From the NCBI RefSeq assembly GCF_018780565.1, contig NZ_JADMJN010000003.1, positions 496,001-560,000 of the forward strand: a DNA stretch of 64,000 bases, in the 5' to 3' direction. The DNA comes from Rhodoferax sp. (GTDB taxonomy: Bacteria; Pseudomonadota; Gammaproteobacteria; Burkholderiales; Burkholderiaceae_C). Positions 9,498-18,055 of the stretch are shown in pieces. A model generated the notes under the pieces. The model was not told where the DNA came from. It ran no database searches and saw only the letters and a list, made by a program, of their open reading frames with translations. Every line of letters starts with the position of its first letter. Positions within the stretch are counted from its first letter, which is position 1. Made by a program: the position numbers and the translations under genes.

Positions 9498-9565
9498 TTG
9501 TTATCTTTTTGATAGCAGGCCGCGCTGATGATGAAAGCGCATGACGCCAGATTGTCACAAAAACA
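9498..9565. repeat. Dispersed GCTA-type repeat in the ribF/HNH divergent region
   Basis: TATCTTTTTGATAGC is followed by CGCGCTGATGATGAAAGCGC and then GACGCCAGATT. This is the same order of elements as the other repeat copies: an ATAGC edge, a central GCGC stem and a GCCAGATT end. It begins about 5 bases upstream of the ribF start and occupies much of the shared promoter region, so it may contribute promoter or leader sequence. Confidence 0.55.
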
Positions 9566-9669
9566 GGGTATATTGTGGCTTAGCAGCGCTGCAATGGGAT
9601 TTTGCTCCGCTGCCAGAGACAATTGCATTTCGTGTCAGTGGTTCATTTATCTGTACCAGGAGGCGTGTT

Positions 9670-10227
9670 TTGAAGGTCTTGAAGCTGTCAGCCCAGGGTT
9701 TGCCGCAGTCGTGGATTTCGCTTGAACAGGCGGTGATTCATTACGCCGCCGAAGAGGTGCGCTGGGAGATGGGCGCCAAGGTCGCTGTGTTCCATGGCGG
9801 CCACAATGCAATCACCGGTGAGCAATCCATCATCACCGTCAACAGCATCATCGGTACCCGGGGTGTCCCCAACATCAATCCCTTCAACCTCAAGCCCGGC
9901 CTGACCAACAGCAAACTGTTTGCCCGTGACCGCAATATTTGTGCTTACTGTGGCGATCATTTCCACGAGGAAGATCTGACGCGCGAACACATCATTCCGT
10001 TCGCGCAAAACGGTGTTGATGTCTGGATGAATGTGGTTACCGCCTGCCGGCCCTGCAACCATCGCAAAAGCCACCGCACACCTGAGCAGGCCCACATGCC
10101 TTTGCTGTACGCGCCGTATGTGCCCAGCCTGTGGGAAGACTTTATTCTGCGCAACCGCCGCATCCTGGCCGACCAGATGGAATTTTTGATGGCCCATGTG
10201 CCCAAGTCTTCTCGATTGATCGTTTGA
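9670..10227 (+). CDS. HNH endonuclease family protein
   Basis: A 185-residue protein with a C-terminal HNH fold. Two zinc-binding pairs are seen, CAYC and CRPC. The catalytic core reads EHIIPFAQNG followed by NVVTACRPCNHRK. The N-terminal half has no assigned domain. The start is a TTG at 9670, strongly supported by a perfect AGGAGG at 9658-9663 six bases upstream. No ATG lies near the beginning of the conserved region. Stand-alone HNH proteins of this form are widely conserved on betaproteobacterial chromosomes, so a housekeeping role is as likely as defence. The biological target is unknown. Confidence 0.85.
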   Translation: MKVLKLSAQGLPQSWISLEQAVIHYAAEEVRWEMGAKVAVFHGGHNAITGEQSIITVNSIIGTRGVPNINPFNLKPGLTNSKLFARDRNICAYCGDHFHEEDLTREHIIPFAQNGVDVWMNVVTACRPCNHRKSHRTPEQAHMPLLYAPYVPSLWEDFILRNRRILADQMEFLMAHVPKSSRLIV

Positions 10228-10400
10228 TTTTTTGATCTGCGCCAACGCGTTTGCGTCGGAACTACATTTGTTACAAGTTGTTACGGTCGATTCCTGATAA
10301 GGTAGACCTTGTCGGGGCGTGGCCATTCGCAACGTTGCCTGACTCGAGTGTCGCTGGCACTACACTTTCAGATTATCCAAAGACGGCAGGCAATACAGGG

Positions 10401-12698
10401 ATGTCCATTCGTTCTCCAATGTCCTCTGAATCCGCTGATCGTGATTTGCGGGTTCAGGCGCGTCGCCACGTTCGCAGCCTGATTGGCAAGACCCTGGCCT
10501 ATTTTGCGGAACGCGAAGACGCCAATCTGAAACTGGTACGCGAACATCTGCTGGATCTGATTGATGCCCGGCCACCTCAAGCCAGGGCGCAGAACATGCG
10601 CAATGCATGCATCCTGCTGGACAAGCAGGCCGGGGTCTTTAATCGCGCGTTTCAGGCCGCGCTGCAAACTTCACTGGACGAGGAAATTCGTGTGGCATTG
10701 CCCGAGGCGGCAGGGCCTGAGTTTCGCAAGTACACACCCGCGGACCCGCTTGATGGCATGTCCCTGTCCTTGATTGATGTGGGTGAGGTTGAACGAATCC
10801 TGTTGCTTGATAGAGTCGCGCAGCGTTTTACAGCCCACTACGAAACGAGCACCAGCCCGCTGACCCAGCGCCTGGGTGTTTTGCTGGGGCAGGATGCGCC
10901 GGTTCTGTCCAGCAATCCGTTTCGGCCCGAAGTATTTGTCCGTGCGTTTTTGCTGGCTTGGGAAAAGAGCGAGCTGGATGAGCAGGCCACTGAGGATTTG
11001 ATGCTGGCGTTTGAGCCGGCGCACAGTATTGACCTGGCACCTTTGTACGCAGACCTGAATGCGACGCTGGTGCATGCGGGGATTGAGGCCAAGTCGGCCC
11101 ATCGCATCAAAAAATCCGAAGGTTCGGGATCCTCCTCCTTCTCGCCTTTGGGGCCGAGTTCGGCTGCCGCGCCTCTGTCCGGTGGTGATACGGGGGCTGG
11201 CAATGCCTCGAATTTCGGCAGTCTGGAGTCCTCTGGTCCCCGCTCGGCGTGGAGCGGCTTGGCTCCTGCCGGACGCAGCATTGCGGCACATGCGCGCCAG
11301 TTCCTGCAGAAGCTGGGCTTTAGCTCGCAGCCCGCCCAGAATGACGCCGATGACGGCACCCGTCCCACCTATGCGGCCGCCGATCCCGAGTTCATGGGCT
11401 ACCTGGGCGACTTGCAGGCGGGTGCAGGGGCTTCGTCTTCGTACCAGATTCTGGAAGGTCAGAACCCGGAGGATCACAACATCCTGCGGCAGATGCGCGA
11501 CAGCGAAGAGGTTCGTCGCGCGCCCGAGCTTGACCGGGGCACGGTGGATGCGTTGGCTGAAGTCTTTGATTTTGTTTTTGCCGACCAGACCATTCCGGTG
11601 CAAATGAAGTTTGTGATTGGGCGCTTGCAGATCCCGGTTCTGAAAGCGGCCATGATCGACCGTGATTTTTTTCTTTCTGACACCCATCCGGCGCGCCGGC
11701 TGGTGGATACGCTGGCCTCGGCCTCCGTGGCCTGGGCACCCGAAAAGGGTGAGAACGATCCCCTGTATGTTCGTATTGAAAACACGGTGAAGCGCGTGTT
11801 GACCGAATTCGAGGATGACCTTGAGCTGTTCAGTGAATTGCTGCTGGAGTTCACGGAGTTCCTGTTTGAGACTGAGCAGCAGGCGCAGGGGCGTATTGAA
11901 CCGGCGGCAGACCAGGAGCGTGTGGGTGAGGCCTTTGAACAAGCAAAGGCCCATGCCGATGAGGTGGTGCATGCCCGCATCAAGGCCTTGCCTTCCGAGT
12001 TGCCACTGGTGCCATTTCTGGTGCCTTTCCTGACGACCCAATGGCGTGAGGTCATGGCCCGTGCATGGGAGAATGCAGACGAAGGTCCCGCGCGCTGGGA
12101 AAGTGCATTGACCACCATGGACCAGCTGATCTGGTCAACCCAACCCAAAACCAACGCGGACGACCGGCGCAAGCTGGTGGCGCTGCTGCCCGATCTGGTG
12201 CGCAGTTTGAATGCCGGTCTGGATGCGATTGAGTGGACGGGCGAAGACCGTGCCACCTTCACCCGTCGACTGATTGCCACCCACATGATGGCCATCCGCA
12301 TGACACAGCCGGCCCCGGTGGACACGGCGGCGGCAGTGCTGGAAGAAAGTGCGGGCAAGAATGCACTTAAAGAACTGGATCAGCGCCTGGCGGGTCAGCT
12401 GTCGGGCGCGGCAGGCGATGAGTTCGATGAGATGGCCCAGGGTTTCACGCGTGGGCTGTGGTTTGATTTCAAAGTCAATGACACCACGCATCACCGCTGC
12501 CGTTTGAGCTGGGTGAGCCCCATGCGGACGCGCTTGTTGTTCACCAATCGAGACGGGTTTGACGCCTTTGTGCGTTCCGAAAGGGAAGTCGCTGCCTTGC
12601 TGCGGCGCGGTCGGCTGAGCGTGATAGATCAGCAGCCTATTGTGTCGCGGGCACTGGACCGGATCATGTCCGACGCGGAGTACAAACAGGCGGCCTAG
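10401..12698 (+). CDS. DUF1631 family protein
   Basis: A 765-residue, mostly helical cytoplasmic protein of the DUF1631 family, which is common in beta- and gammaproteobacteria and has no established function. A low-complexity Ser/Gly/Ala linker runs over about residues 235-285. The C-terminal region (about 670-760, GLWFDFKVNDTTHHRCRLSW onward) looks like a small beta domain. It is the best-conserved part and faintly recalls a PilZ-type barrel, but I do not see clear c-di-GMP-binding residues. The ATG at 10401 follows ACAGGG. Earlier in-frame starts encode unconserved sequence. It stands alone, with the convergent lipoprotein hydrolase gene 52 bases downstream. Confidence 0.85.
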   Translation: MSIRSPMSSESADRDLRVQARRHVRSLIGKTLAYFAEREDANLKLVREHLLDLIDARPPQARAQNMRNACILLDKQAGVFNRAFQAALQTSLDEEIRVALPEAAGPEFRKYTPADPLDGMSLSLIDVGEVERILLLDRVAQRFTAHYETSTSPLTQRLGVLLGQDAPVLSSNPFRPEVFVRAFLLAWEKSELDEQATEDLMLAFEPAHSIDLAPLYADLNATLVHAGIEAKSAHRIKKSEGSGSSSFSPLGPSSAAAPLSGGDTGAGNASNFGSLESSGPRSAWSGLAPAGRSIAAHARQFLQKLGFSSQPAQNDADDGTRPTYAAADPEFMGYLGDLQAGAGASSSYQILEGQNPEDHNILRQMRDSEEVRRAPELDRGTVDALAEVFDFVFADQTIPVQMKFVIGRLQIPVLKAAMIDRDFFLSDTHPARRLVDTLASASVAWAPEKGENDPLYVRIENTVKRVLTEFEDDLELFSELLLEFTEFLFETEQQAQGRIEPAADQERVGEAFEQAKAHADEVVHARIKALPSELPLVPFLVPFLTTQWREVMARAWENADEGPARWESALTTMDQLIWSTQPKTNADDRRKLVALLPDLVRSLNAGLDAIEWTGEDRATFTRRLIATHMMAIRMTQPAPVDTAAAVLEESAGKNALKELDQRLAGQLSGAAGDEFDEMAQGFTRGLWFDFKVNDTTHHRCRLSWVSPMRTRLLFTNRDGFDAFVRSEREVAALLRRGRLSVIDQQPIVSRALDRIMSDAEYKQAA

Positions 12699-12750
12699 GC
12701 GGTTGGTGTTCCATGCGTGTTGTCACGTCCGCCCGAGTTGTGCTGGTGGG

Positions 12751-14160
12751 TCAGTAGGTCAGTTCGAGAACCACAACACGGTTTTCCGATGCGGGCCAGG
12801 TTCTTCCCGCCAAGTGCTCGCCGTTGAACTCTGCCTTGATGACGCGAAGTCCCGACTCGTTCACTTTGATTTTGGAACTGGATACGCCGGCGCCCGCTGG
12901 GGGCACGCCGGGTGGTGGTGTCTGGCCATCGAAACTGAGCTTGTCACGCTGTGCATCGAAATAGCCTCGTGGCCGCGTGAAGGTGACGACGGACGCGGCG
13001 CCCCTGTCGGCGTCCGCAAGGCGTGCCGCCGTCATGTTCACGATGTCACTGGAGCGAGGGAATGCACTGCGGTAAATATGGGTCGTGGCATAGCCGGGTG
13101 CCGCGATCACAAATTCGTACGGCACCCCTTCCTGGGCTGTGAAAGGCCCCCACTGCCCGTCTGCGCCCACTTTTTTGCTGTGTGCGGCGGTGCCGAGTCT
13201 TGCAGCAGTGCCTGGAGCAACGGCATAGACCGTCAGCTCAGCGCCTTGCAACAGCAGGTTGTTGACATAGTTGCCGGACTTTGGATCGTTCGGTTGCAGA
13301 CCCAGTCCGCTGAGCTTGCCGTTGAGCACGATCGACGCCTCGTTCTGGATGCGGCTGATAGCCGGTGCATGGCCGGTGATGAAGCGGTAAGTGGCCTCAA
13401 AGGCGGCTGGCGAGAAAGAGGTCTCGCGGTGGTCGATGCCGGGGATGATCACGTTGTTGGCACCCTTGAGTTCCGGGCCCGCGAACGTGACGTTGGTGGC
13501 GGTGCCTTTGGCGCCGATCCAGACGCCATCGGCTTGGGCAAACTTGTCGTTGTGGTCGGAGCGAATCGTCATCCACTTCACACCTGGGGTCACTTCGTCA
13601 CCCGCTGCGTTACGGGCGGCGTTCAAACCGGTGAGGAAGGGGCCGGTGCCGGAAAACTCATTCTTCTCGTTGTAGCCCTTGATCGCCCACACGCCGTGGT
13701 TGGGTGTGCCGCCCAGAATGGCATGACTGACCTTGACCGCTTCACTGCCGCCTCGCTTGTATTCTGTCTCGATGTAATTGCGAATGGCATTGCCACCGCG
13801 CGAATTGCCTACCAGCACGACTTTGCGTGCGCCGGTGGCCTTGAGCACTTTCTCGACCTCGCTCTTGAGGTAGTTCATGTGTTCGGTGGTCGAGGTGCGG
13901 CCCGCCTGCTCTTTGGTATCGTCATCGCGGGCCGCCGGGTAGGGCAGGTCAATGGCATGCAGTCGGGCACGCGGCCAGCCATTGGACTCGAAGCGCCAGA
14001 ACGTGGTTTGCCAGAGAGCAGCCGTATCCCCATTGCCGTGCACGAACACAATCGGTGGCGCTTCATCGAGGGCCGGCTGTGTCGCGCAAGCGCTTAGCAG
14101 CAGGGCGCTGGCCGTCAGGCCCAGAAACAAGCGACGGGTGGTGCACAGGGGGATATTCAC
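12751..14160 (-). CDS. Tat-type lipoprotein alpha/beta hydrolase (lipase/esterase-like)
   Basis: A 469-residue exported hydrolase. The N-terminus combines a twin-arginine motif (TTRRLFLGL) with a lipobox (LLSAC, Cys25), so a Tat-exported lipoprotein is likely. The hydrolase core shows the oxyanion-loop motif FVHGNGD and the nucleophile Ser120 in VLVGNSRGG. The region after about residue 270 looks like beta-rich accessory domains. The start is a GTG at 14160, supported by AAGGAG at 14167-14172. The nearest ATG lies upstream and would bury the signal peptide. An intrinsic terminator for the preceding gene sits directly before this ribosome binding site. The substrate is not predictable; a lipid or polyester is plausible. 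Confidence 0.78.
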   Translation of the reverse strand: MNIPLCTTRRLFLGLTASALLLSACATQPALDEAPPIVFVHGNGDTAALWQTTFWRFESNGWPRARLHAIDLPYPAARDDDTKEQAGRTSTTEHMNYLKSEVEKVLKATGARKVVLVGNSRGGNAIRNYIETEYKRGGSEAVKVSHAILGGTPNHGVWAIKGYNEKNEFSGTGPFLTGLNAARNAAGDEVTPGVKWMTIRSDHNDKFAQADGVWIGAKGTATNVTFAGPELKGANNVIIPGIDHRETSFSPAAFEATYRFITGHAPAISRIQNEASIVLNGKLSGLGLQPNDPKSGNYVNNLLLQGAELTVYAVAPGTAARLGTAAHSKKVGADGQWGPFTAQEGVPYEFVIAAPGYATTHIYRSAFPRSSDIVNMTAARLADADRGAASVVTFTRPRGYFDAQRDKLSFDGQTPPPGVPPAGAGVSSSKIKVNESGLRVIKAEFNGEHLAGRTWPASENRVVVLELTY

Positions 14161-14173
14161 TTCAGGCTCCTTG

Positions 14174-14207
14174 AAAAAAAAGACCCGCCAGTCGTGAAAC
14201 TGCGGGC
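14174..14207 (-). terminator. Rho-independent terminator after the acyl-CoA dehydrogenase gene
   Basis: On the minus strand CCCGCAGT pairs with ACTGGCGGG (with one bulge, 14184-14206) and is followed at once by TCTTTTTTTT (14174-14183). This is a standard terminator for the small acyl-CoA dehydrogenase gene, which ends at 14242. Its U run runs into the ribosome binding site of the next gene. Confidence 0.85.
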
Positions 14208-14241
14208 CTGATGAAAATGGGGTGTTACCCATTCTCAGGAT

Positions 14242-15357
14242 TTATGCAAACACACCTGCTGTGTCCTGCATGCGGCTCGATACTTCACCCAGGTGGTGCA
14301 GGGTATCGCCAAAGGTCATTTCCATCTGGGTGAGCCTCTTGAAGTAATGGCTCACGATGTATTCGTCGGTCACGCCGATGCCACCGTGCAGTTGCACCGC
14401 TTGCTGGCCCACGAAACGCATGGAATTGCCCAACTGGTACTTGGCGCGGGCCATGGCCGCACGACGCTCCGGTGCCGGTGCATTGAGTTTGAGCGACGCG
14501 TAGTAGCTCATCGAGCGGGCCAGTTCCAGCTGCATCTTCATGTCGGATGCACGATGACGCAGGGACTGGAAGCTGCTGATGACCACGCCGAACTGCTTGC
14601 GCGTGTTCAGGTATTCAGCGGTGATGGCCATGGTTTTGTCCATCACACCCACAGCTTCAGCGCAGGTGGCGGCAATGCCGATATCCACCGCATGCTCCAG
14701 TGCCGTGAGGCCGTCCAGAGTGATCAGGGTTGCCGTTGCGCCCTTGAGTGCGAGTTCCGCTGCGCGGCTGCCATCCTGTGTGCCATAGCCACGGGTGGTG
14801 ACGCCGACGGCACTGCGCTCCACCAGGAACAGGGCAATCTTGCCGTCAACCGTAGCCGGGACAAGGAAAGCATCTGCCTGATCGCCTGCGGGGACTACGC
14901 TTTTTGTAGCATCAAGTGTCCATCCCGCGCCAGCCTTGGTAGCCTTGGCATTGCATACGTCGAGTTGGTAACGCGCGGCTCTTTCCTGGTACGCCAGTAC
15001 CACCAGCGCTTCGCCGCTGGCGACCTTGGGCAGCCAGGCAGATTTGACCGCGTCAGGTGCATAGCCACTCAGCACACCACCGGCAATCAGGCTTTGCGCA
15101 AATGGCTCCAGCACGATGCCGCGGCCCAGTTCTTCCATCACAACCATGCCTTCGACCGGGCCCATGCCCATGCCGTCATTGGCTTCGGGCACGTACAGGC
15201 CGCACAGGCCCAATTCAGCGAGTTCATTGAAAGTGTCGCGTGAAAACCCGCCAGCCTTGACTGTGGCGCGGCGACGCTCAAAGGTGTAGCCCTTGTCTAC
15301 CCATTTGCGAACCGCATCGCGCAGTTGTTCTTGATCGTCAGAAAAATCAAAATCCAT
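14242..15357 (-). CDS. Acyl-CoA dehydrogenase, small-subunit (PimD-like) type
   Basis: A 371-residue FAD-dependent acyl-CoA dehydrogenase that introduces a trans-2 double bond in acyl-CoA substrates. It has the three-domain architecture of the family, with DFSDDQEQLRDAVRKW at the N-terminus and the C-terminal GQQAVQLHGGIGVTDEYIVSHYFKRL. It lies 68 bases downstream of a second acyl-CoA dehydrogenase. The paired arrangement resembles the pimeloyl-CoA dehydrogenase subunits PimC/PimD of Rhodopseudomonas, proposed to act on dicarboxylic or long acyl-CoAs. Which subunit carries the catalytic base cannot be told from sequence alone here. A strong terminator follows. Confidence 0.88.
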   Translation of the reverse strand: MDFDFSDDQEQLRDAVRKWVDKGYTFERRRATVKAGGFSRDTFNELAELGLCGLYVPEANDGMGMGPVEGMVVMEELGRGIVLEPFAQSLIAGGVLSGYAPDAVKSAWLPKVASGEALVVLAYQERAARYQLDVCNAKATKAGAGWTLDATKSVVPAGDQADAFLVPATVDGKIALFLVERSAVGVTTRGYGTQDGSRAAELALKGATATLITLDGLTALEHAVDIGIAATCAEAVGVMDKTMAITAEYLNTRKQFGVVISSFQSLRHRASDMKMQLELARSMSYYASLKLNAPAPERRAAMARAKYQLGNSMRFVGQQAVQLHGGIGVTDEYIVSHYFKRLTQMEMTFGDTLHHLGEVSSRMQDTAGVFA

Positions 15358-15425
15358 GATGTTTATCCTTTTACATTCAGTTGAGGACAGGGCTTGTTGC
15401 CAAGCGTCTGCTGCCTGTCCCGCAA

Positions 15426-16604
15426 TTAGCCCAGGACGACCTGGGAAACGATGTTGCGTTGCACTTCATTGCTGCCACCGTAAATCGTGGTTTTGCGCAT
15501 GTTGAAGTAGGTGGATGCCAGAGGTGCGCAATGGACAGCACCGACGGCATCGCCTTGCCAGCCGGCTTCCATGGCTTCATGGATCAGCGGCAGGGCAAAC
15601 GGGCCAGCGGCCAGCATCATCAGCTCGCTGTAGCGTTGCTGGATTTCGCTGCCGCGAATCTTCAGCAGGCCGGCGACGTCCAGCGATTGCTTGCCGGATT
15701 TCTCGGCGGCCAGCACGCGCAGGACCATCATTTCCAGCGCGACCACGTCCACTTCCAGCTTGGCGATTTCGTCGCGGAAACGGGCGTCGTTGTATACGCC
15801 TTCGGCCTTGGCGATGCGCTTGAGGCGATCGAGTTCGCGCTTGGAGCGGTTGACATCGGCAATATTGGTGCGCTCATGGCTCAGCAGGTGCTTGGCATAC
15901 GTCCAGCCCTTGTTTTCTTCGCCGATCAGGTTTTCAACGGGGACTTCGACATTGTCAAAGAACACTTCGTTGACTTCGGCCTCGCCGTCCAGCAGCATGA
16001 TCGGGCGCACGGTCACGCCGGGTGATTTCATGTCGATCAGCAGGAAGCTGATGCCGGTCTGGGGTTTGCCTTCGTTGCTGGTACGCACCAGGCAGAAAAT
16101 CCACTCGCCGTACTGGCCCAGGGTGGTCCAGGTTTTCTGGCCGTTGACCACGTATTTGTTGCCCTGGCGCTCAGCGCGGGTTTTGACCGAGGCCAGGTCC
16201 GAGCCGGAACCTGGTTCGCTGTAGCCCTGGCTCCACCAGACTTCACCACTGCCGATGCCGGGCAGAAAGCGCTTGTGTTGCTCGGGCGTGCCAAAGGCCA
16301 TGATCACGGGCGCTACCATCACGGGCCCGAAGGGGACCACGCGGGGAGCGCCGGCGAGGGCACATTCTTCTTCAAACAAATGCTTTTGCACCGAATTCCA
16401 GCCGGGGCCGCCAAATTCCTTGGGCCAGGCATGGCCGAGCCAACCTTTTTTACCCAGAATCTTGGCCCAGCGCTGCATATCGTCACGCGTGAGGCGCAGG
16501 GCGTTGTGTACTTTGTGAGAAATATCGGTGGGCAGGTTCTCGCGCACCCAGGCGCGAATGTCTTCGCGGAATTTCTGCTCTTCGGGGGTAAATGCCAAAT
16601 CCAT
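15426..16604 (-). CDS. Acyl-CoA dehydrogenase, large-subunit (PimC-like) type
   Basis: A 392-residue acyl-CoA dehydrogenase. The family FAD/substrate segment is seen as GYSEPGSGSDLASVKTRAER and the middle domain as VVNGQKTWTTLGQYGEWIF. The C-terminal domain ends with YGGSNEVQRNIVSQVVLG, a typical ending. The ATG at 16604 (MDLAFTPEEQ) has GGAGAG seven bases upstream (16612-16617). It precedes the PimD-like gene in the same direction, so the two products probably form a heteromer in fatty or dicarboxylic acid degradation. No thiolase or ligase gene is adjacent, so the full pathway is elsewhere. Confidence 0.9.
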   Translation of the reverse strand: MDLAFTPEEQKFREDIRAWVRENLPTDISHKVHNALRLTRDDMQRWAKILGKKGWLGHAWPKEFGGPGWNSVQKHLFEEECALAGAPRVVPFGPVMVAPVIMAFGTPEQHKRFLPGIGSGEVWWSQGYSEPGSGSDLASVKTRAERQGNKYVVNGQKTWTTLGQYGEWIFCLVRTSNEGKPQTGISFLLIDMKSPGVTVRPIMLLDGEAEVNEVFFDNVEVPVENLIGEENKGWTYAKHLLSHERTNIADVNRSKRELDRLKRIAKAEGVYNDARFRDEIAKLEVDVVALEMMVLRVLAAEKSGKQSLDVAGLLKIRGSEIQQRYSELMMLAAGPFALPLIHEAMEAGWQGDAVGAVHCAPLASTYFNMRKTTIYGGSNEVQRNIVSQVVLG

Positions 16605-16682
16605 AAAAAAGCTCTCCAAATAAACCGGTTTGCAAAGAGAAATTGTGATCGTAACGGGCGTGTTTTTAGCACGATCGTTCGA

Positions 16683-17393
16683 TTATGTCTGTCCAGGTGG
16701 CGACATGCCCAATTCAGCGCACAATTTTTGCACTGTTTCACGCAACTGTGTGACTTCCGTTTCAAGTCGTTCAATCCGTTCCAGGGTGTTGCCGCCGCCA
16801 GGGTTGCCGGTGGTGCCACTGGCGCCCGTTTGCATGGGGTCCACCGGGCCACACAGCAGATGTGCCCAGCGCTGTTCCCGGGTGCCGGGTGCTCGGGACA
16901 GTTTCACGACCAGCGGGCCGCCTTTTTCCAGTGCGCGGTCCTGGAGTTCTTCCAGAAAGCCTTCCACAGACGAGATGTCGGAAAACTTGTACCAGCGCTC
17001 GGAATTGAGCCGCAATTCGCCGGCGGTTTGCGGACCGCGCAGCATCAACAGCCCCAGCAGCACAGCGGACTGTTCGAACACCCCAATGCCGCGCTGAAAG
17101 TTGTGTTCGTAGCGGGTGCTGCGCCCGCCGCTGCTTTCCCGCACCAGATTGGCCGATTTCAAGGCATCGATGGCGGCGGCAACCTGGGCTTCGTCCAGCT
17201 CCATGAGCGGATCGCGACTGGTTTTCTGGTTGCACCCCAGCATCAGCGAATTGAGTGTCAGCGGGTAACTGTCCGGCACTGTGCGGGCCTTTTCCATCAG
17301 TGTGGCCAGCACGCGGGCCTCTACCGGGTCCAGGTGAATCGGGGATGGTGCGGCCGCGGATGCGGTGGAGGTACTCGATGGTGTGAAGGTCAT
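16683..17393 (-). CDS. yceH: YceH/DUF480 family protein
   Basis: A 236-residue protein of the DUF480 (YceH) family, which folds as tandem winged-helix domains. Conserved stretches include [20 protein letters not shown] and [17 protein letters not shown], the family hallmarks, and [16 protein letters not shown]. The C-terminus has a short coiled-coil ([20 protein letters not shown]). The cellular role is not established, and the fold suggests nucleic-acid binding. It is divergent from purN with only 13 bases between the two start codons, so the two promoters must lie inside the opposite coding regions. Confidence 0.92.
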   Translation of the reverse strand: MTFTPSSTSTASAAAPSPIHLDPVEARVLATLMEKARTVPDSYPLTLNSLMLGCNQKTSRDPLMELDEAQVAAAIDALKSANLVRESSGGRSTRYEHNFQRGIGVFEQSAVLLGLLMLRGPQTAGELRLNSERWYKFSDISSVEGFLEELQDRALEKGGPLVVKLSRAPGTREQRWAHLLCGPVDPMQTGASGTTGNPGGGNTLERIERLETEVTQLRETVQKLCAELGMSPPGQT

Positions 17394-17406
17394 AATTCAG
17401 GCCGGT

Positions 17407-18000
17407 ATGAAAAACATCGTTATTTTGATCTCTGGCAGCGGGTCCAACATGGCAGCCATCGTAAATACTGCGCAGCGCGACCATTGGGCTGAACAATATG
17501 GCGCACGCGTGGCGGCTGTCGTCAGCAACAAGGCTGATGCCGGGGGGCTGGTTTTTGCGCGCGCGCACGGCCTCGCCGCCGAGGTGCTGGATCACAAGAC
17601 CTTTGCCTCGCGTGAGGCTTTTGACGCGGCACTGATGGCATTGATCGACCGTTACGACACGCCCGGGCACCCGGTGCTGGTGGTGCTGGCGGGTTTCATG
17701 CGCATTCTCACGCCCGGTTTTGTTGAACACTATGCCGGGCGGATGACCAATATCCATCCCTCTCTCTTGCCCGCGTTCGGTGGTTTGCACACGCATCAGC
17801 GGGCACTGGATGCAGGCTGCAGGTTTGCCGGTGCCACGGTGCACCTGGTGACCGCTGATCTGGACCACGGCCCCATTTTGGATCAGGCTGCTGTGCCGGT
17901 GTTGCCAGGGGACCGCGCTGACACCCTGGCTGCCCGTGTGCTCACGCAGGAACACATCATTTATCCCAGGGCGATTGCTGATCTGCTACGAAAAAAATAG
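17407..18000 (+). CDS. purN: Phosphoribosylglycinamide formyltransferase
   Basis: A 197-residue cytoplasmic enzyme that transfers the formyl group from 10-formyltetrahydrofolate to GAR in purine synthesis. Signature residues include SGSGSNM near the N-terminus and NIHPSLLPAFGG with the active-site His. The GATVHLVTADLDHGPILDQA block carries the catalytic Asp. The ATG at 17407 begins the conserved MKNIVILISGSGSN. A possible -10 (CATAAT, 17391-17396) overlaps the divergent yceH start codon. The last codons and the TAG fall in a copy of the dispersed GCTA repeat (17985-18040), so the C-terminal Leu-Arg-Lys-Lys is encoded by the repeat. Confidence 0.96.
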   Translation: MKNIVILISGSGSNMAAIVNTAQRDHWAEQYGARVAAVVSNKADAGGLVFARAHGLAAEVLDHKTFASREAFDAALMALIDRYDTPGHPVLVVLAGFMRILTPGFVEHYAGRMTNIHPSLLPAFGGLHTHQRALDAGCRFAGATVHLVTADLDHGPILDQAAVPVLPGDRADTLAARVLTQEHIIYPRAIADLLRKK

Positions 18001-18040
18001 CTGACTACGTATATTTTGTAAGGGCCAGGGCCCATTTTCC
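17985..18040 (+). repeat. Dispersed GCTA repeat covering the purN stop
   Basis: It starts GCTACGAAAAAAATAGCTGA, continues through CTACGTATATTTTGTA and ends with GGGCCAGGGCCCATTTTCC. It has the order seen in other copies: a GCTA...TAGC edge stem, a weak central stem, then a GGCC-CCATTTT end. It lies at the 3' end of purN and supplies its last four sense codons and stop. Confidence 0.7.
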
Positions 18041-18055
18041 ATTGAATCTGTAGCG

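Noticed and set aside
10671..12041. Long open frame of 456 codons on the minus strand
   Set aside because: It is antisense to the DUF1631 gene, which has the better start and conserved sequence.
12640..14097. Long open frame of 485 codons on the plus strand
   Set aside because: It is antisense to the lipoprotein hydrolase gene. It overlaps the end of the DUF1631 gene and has no family features.
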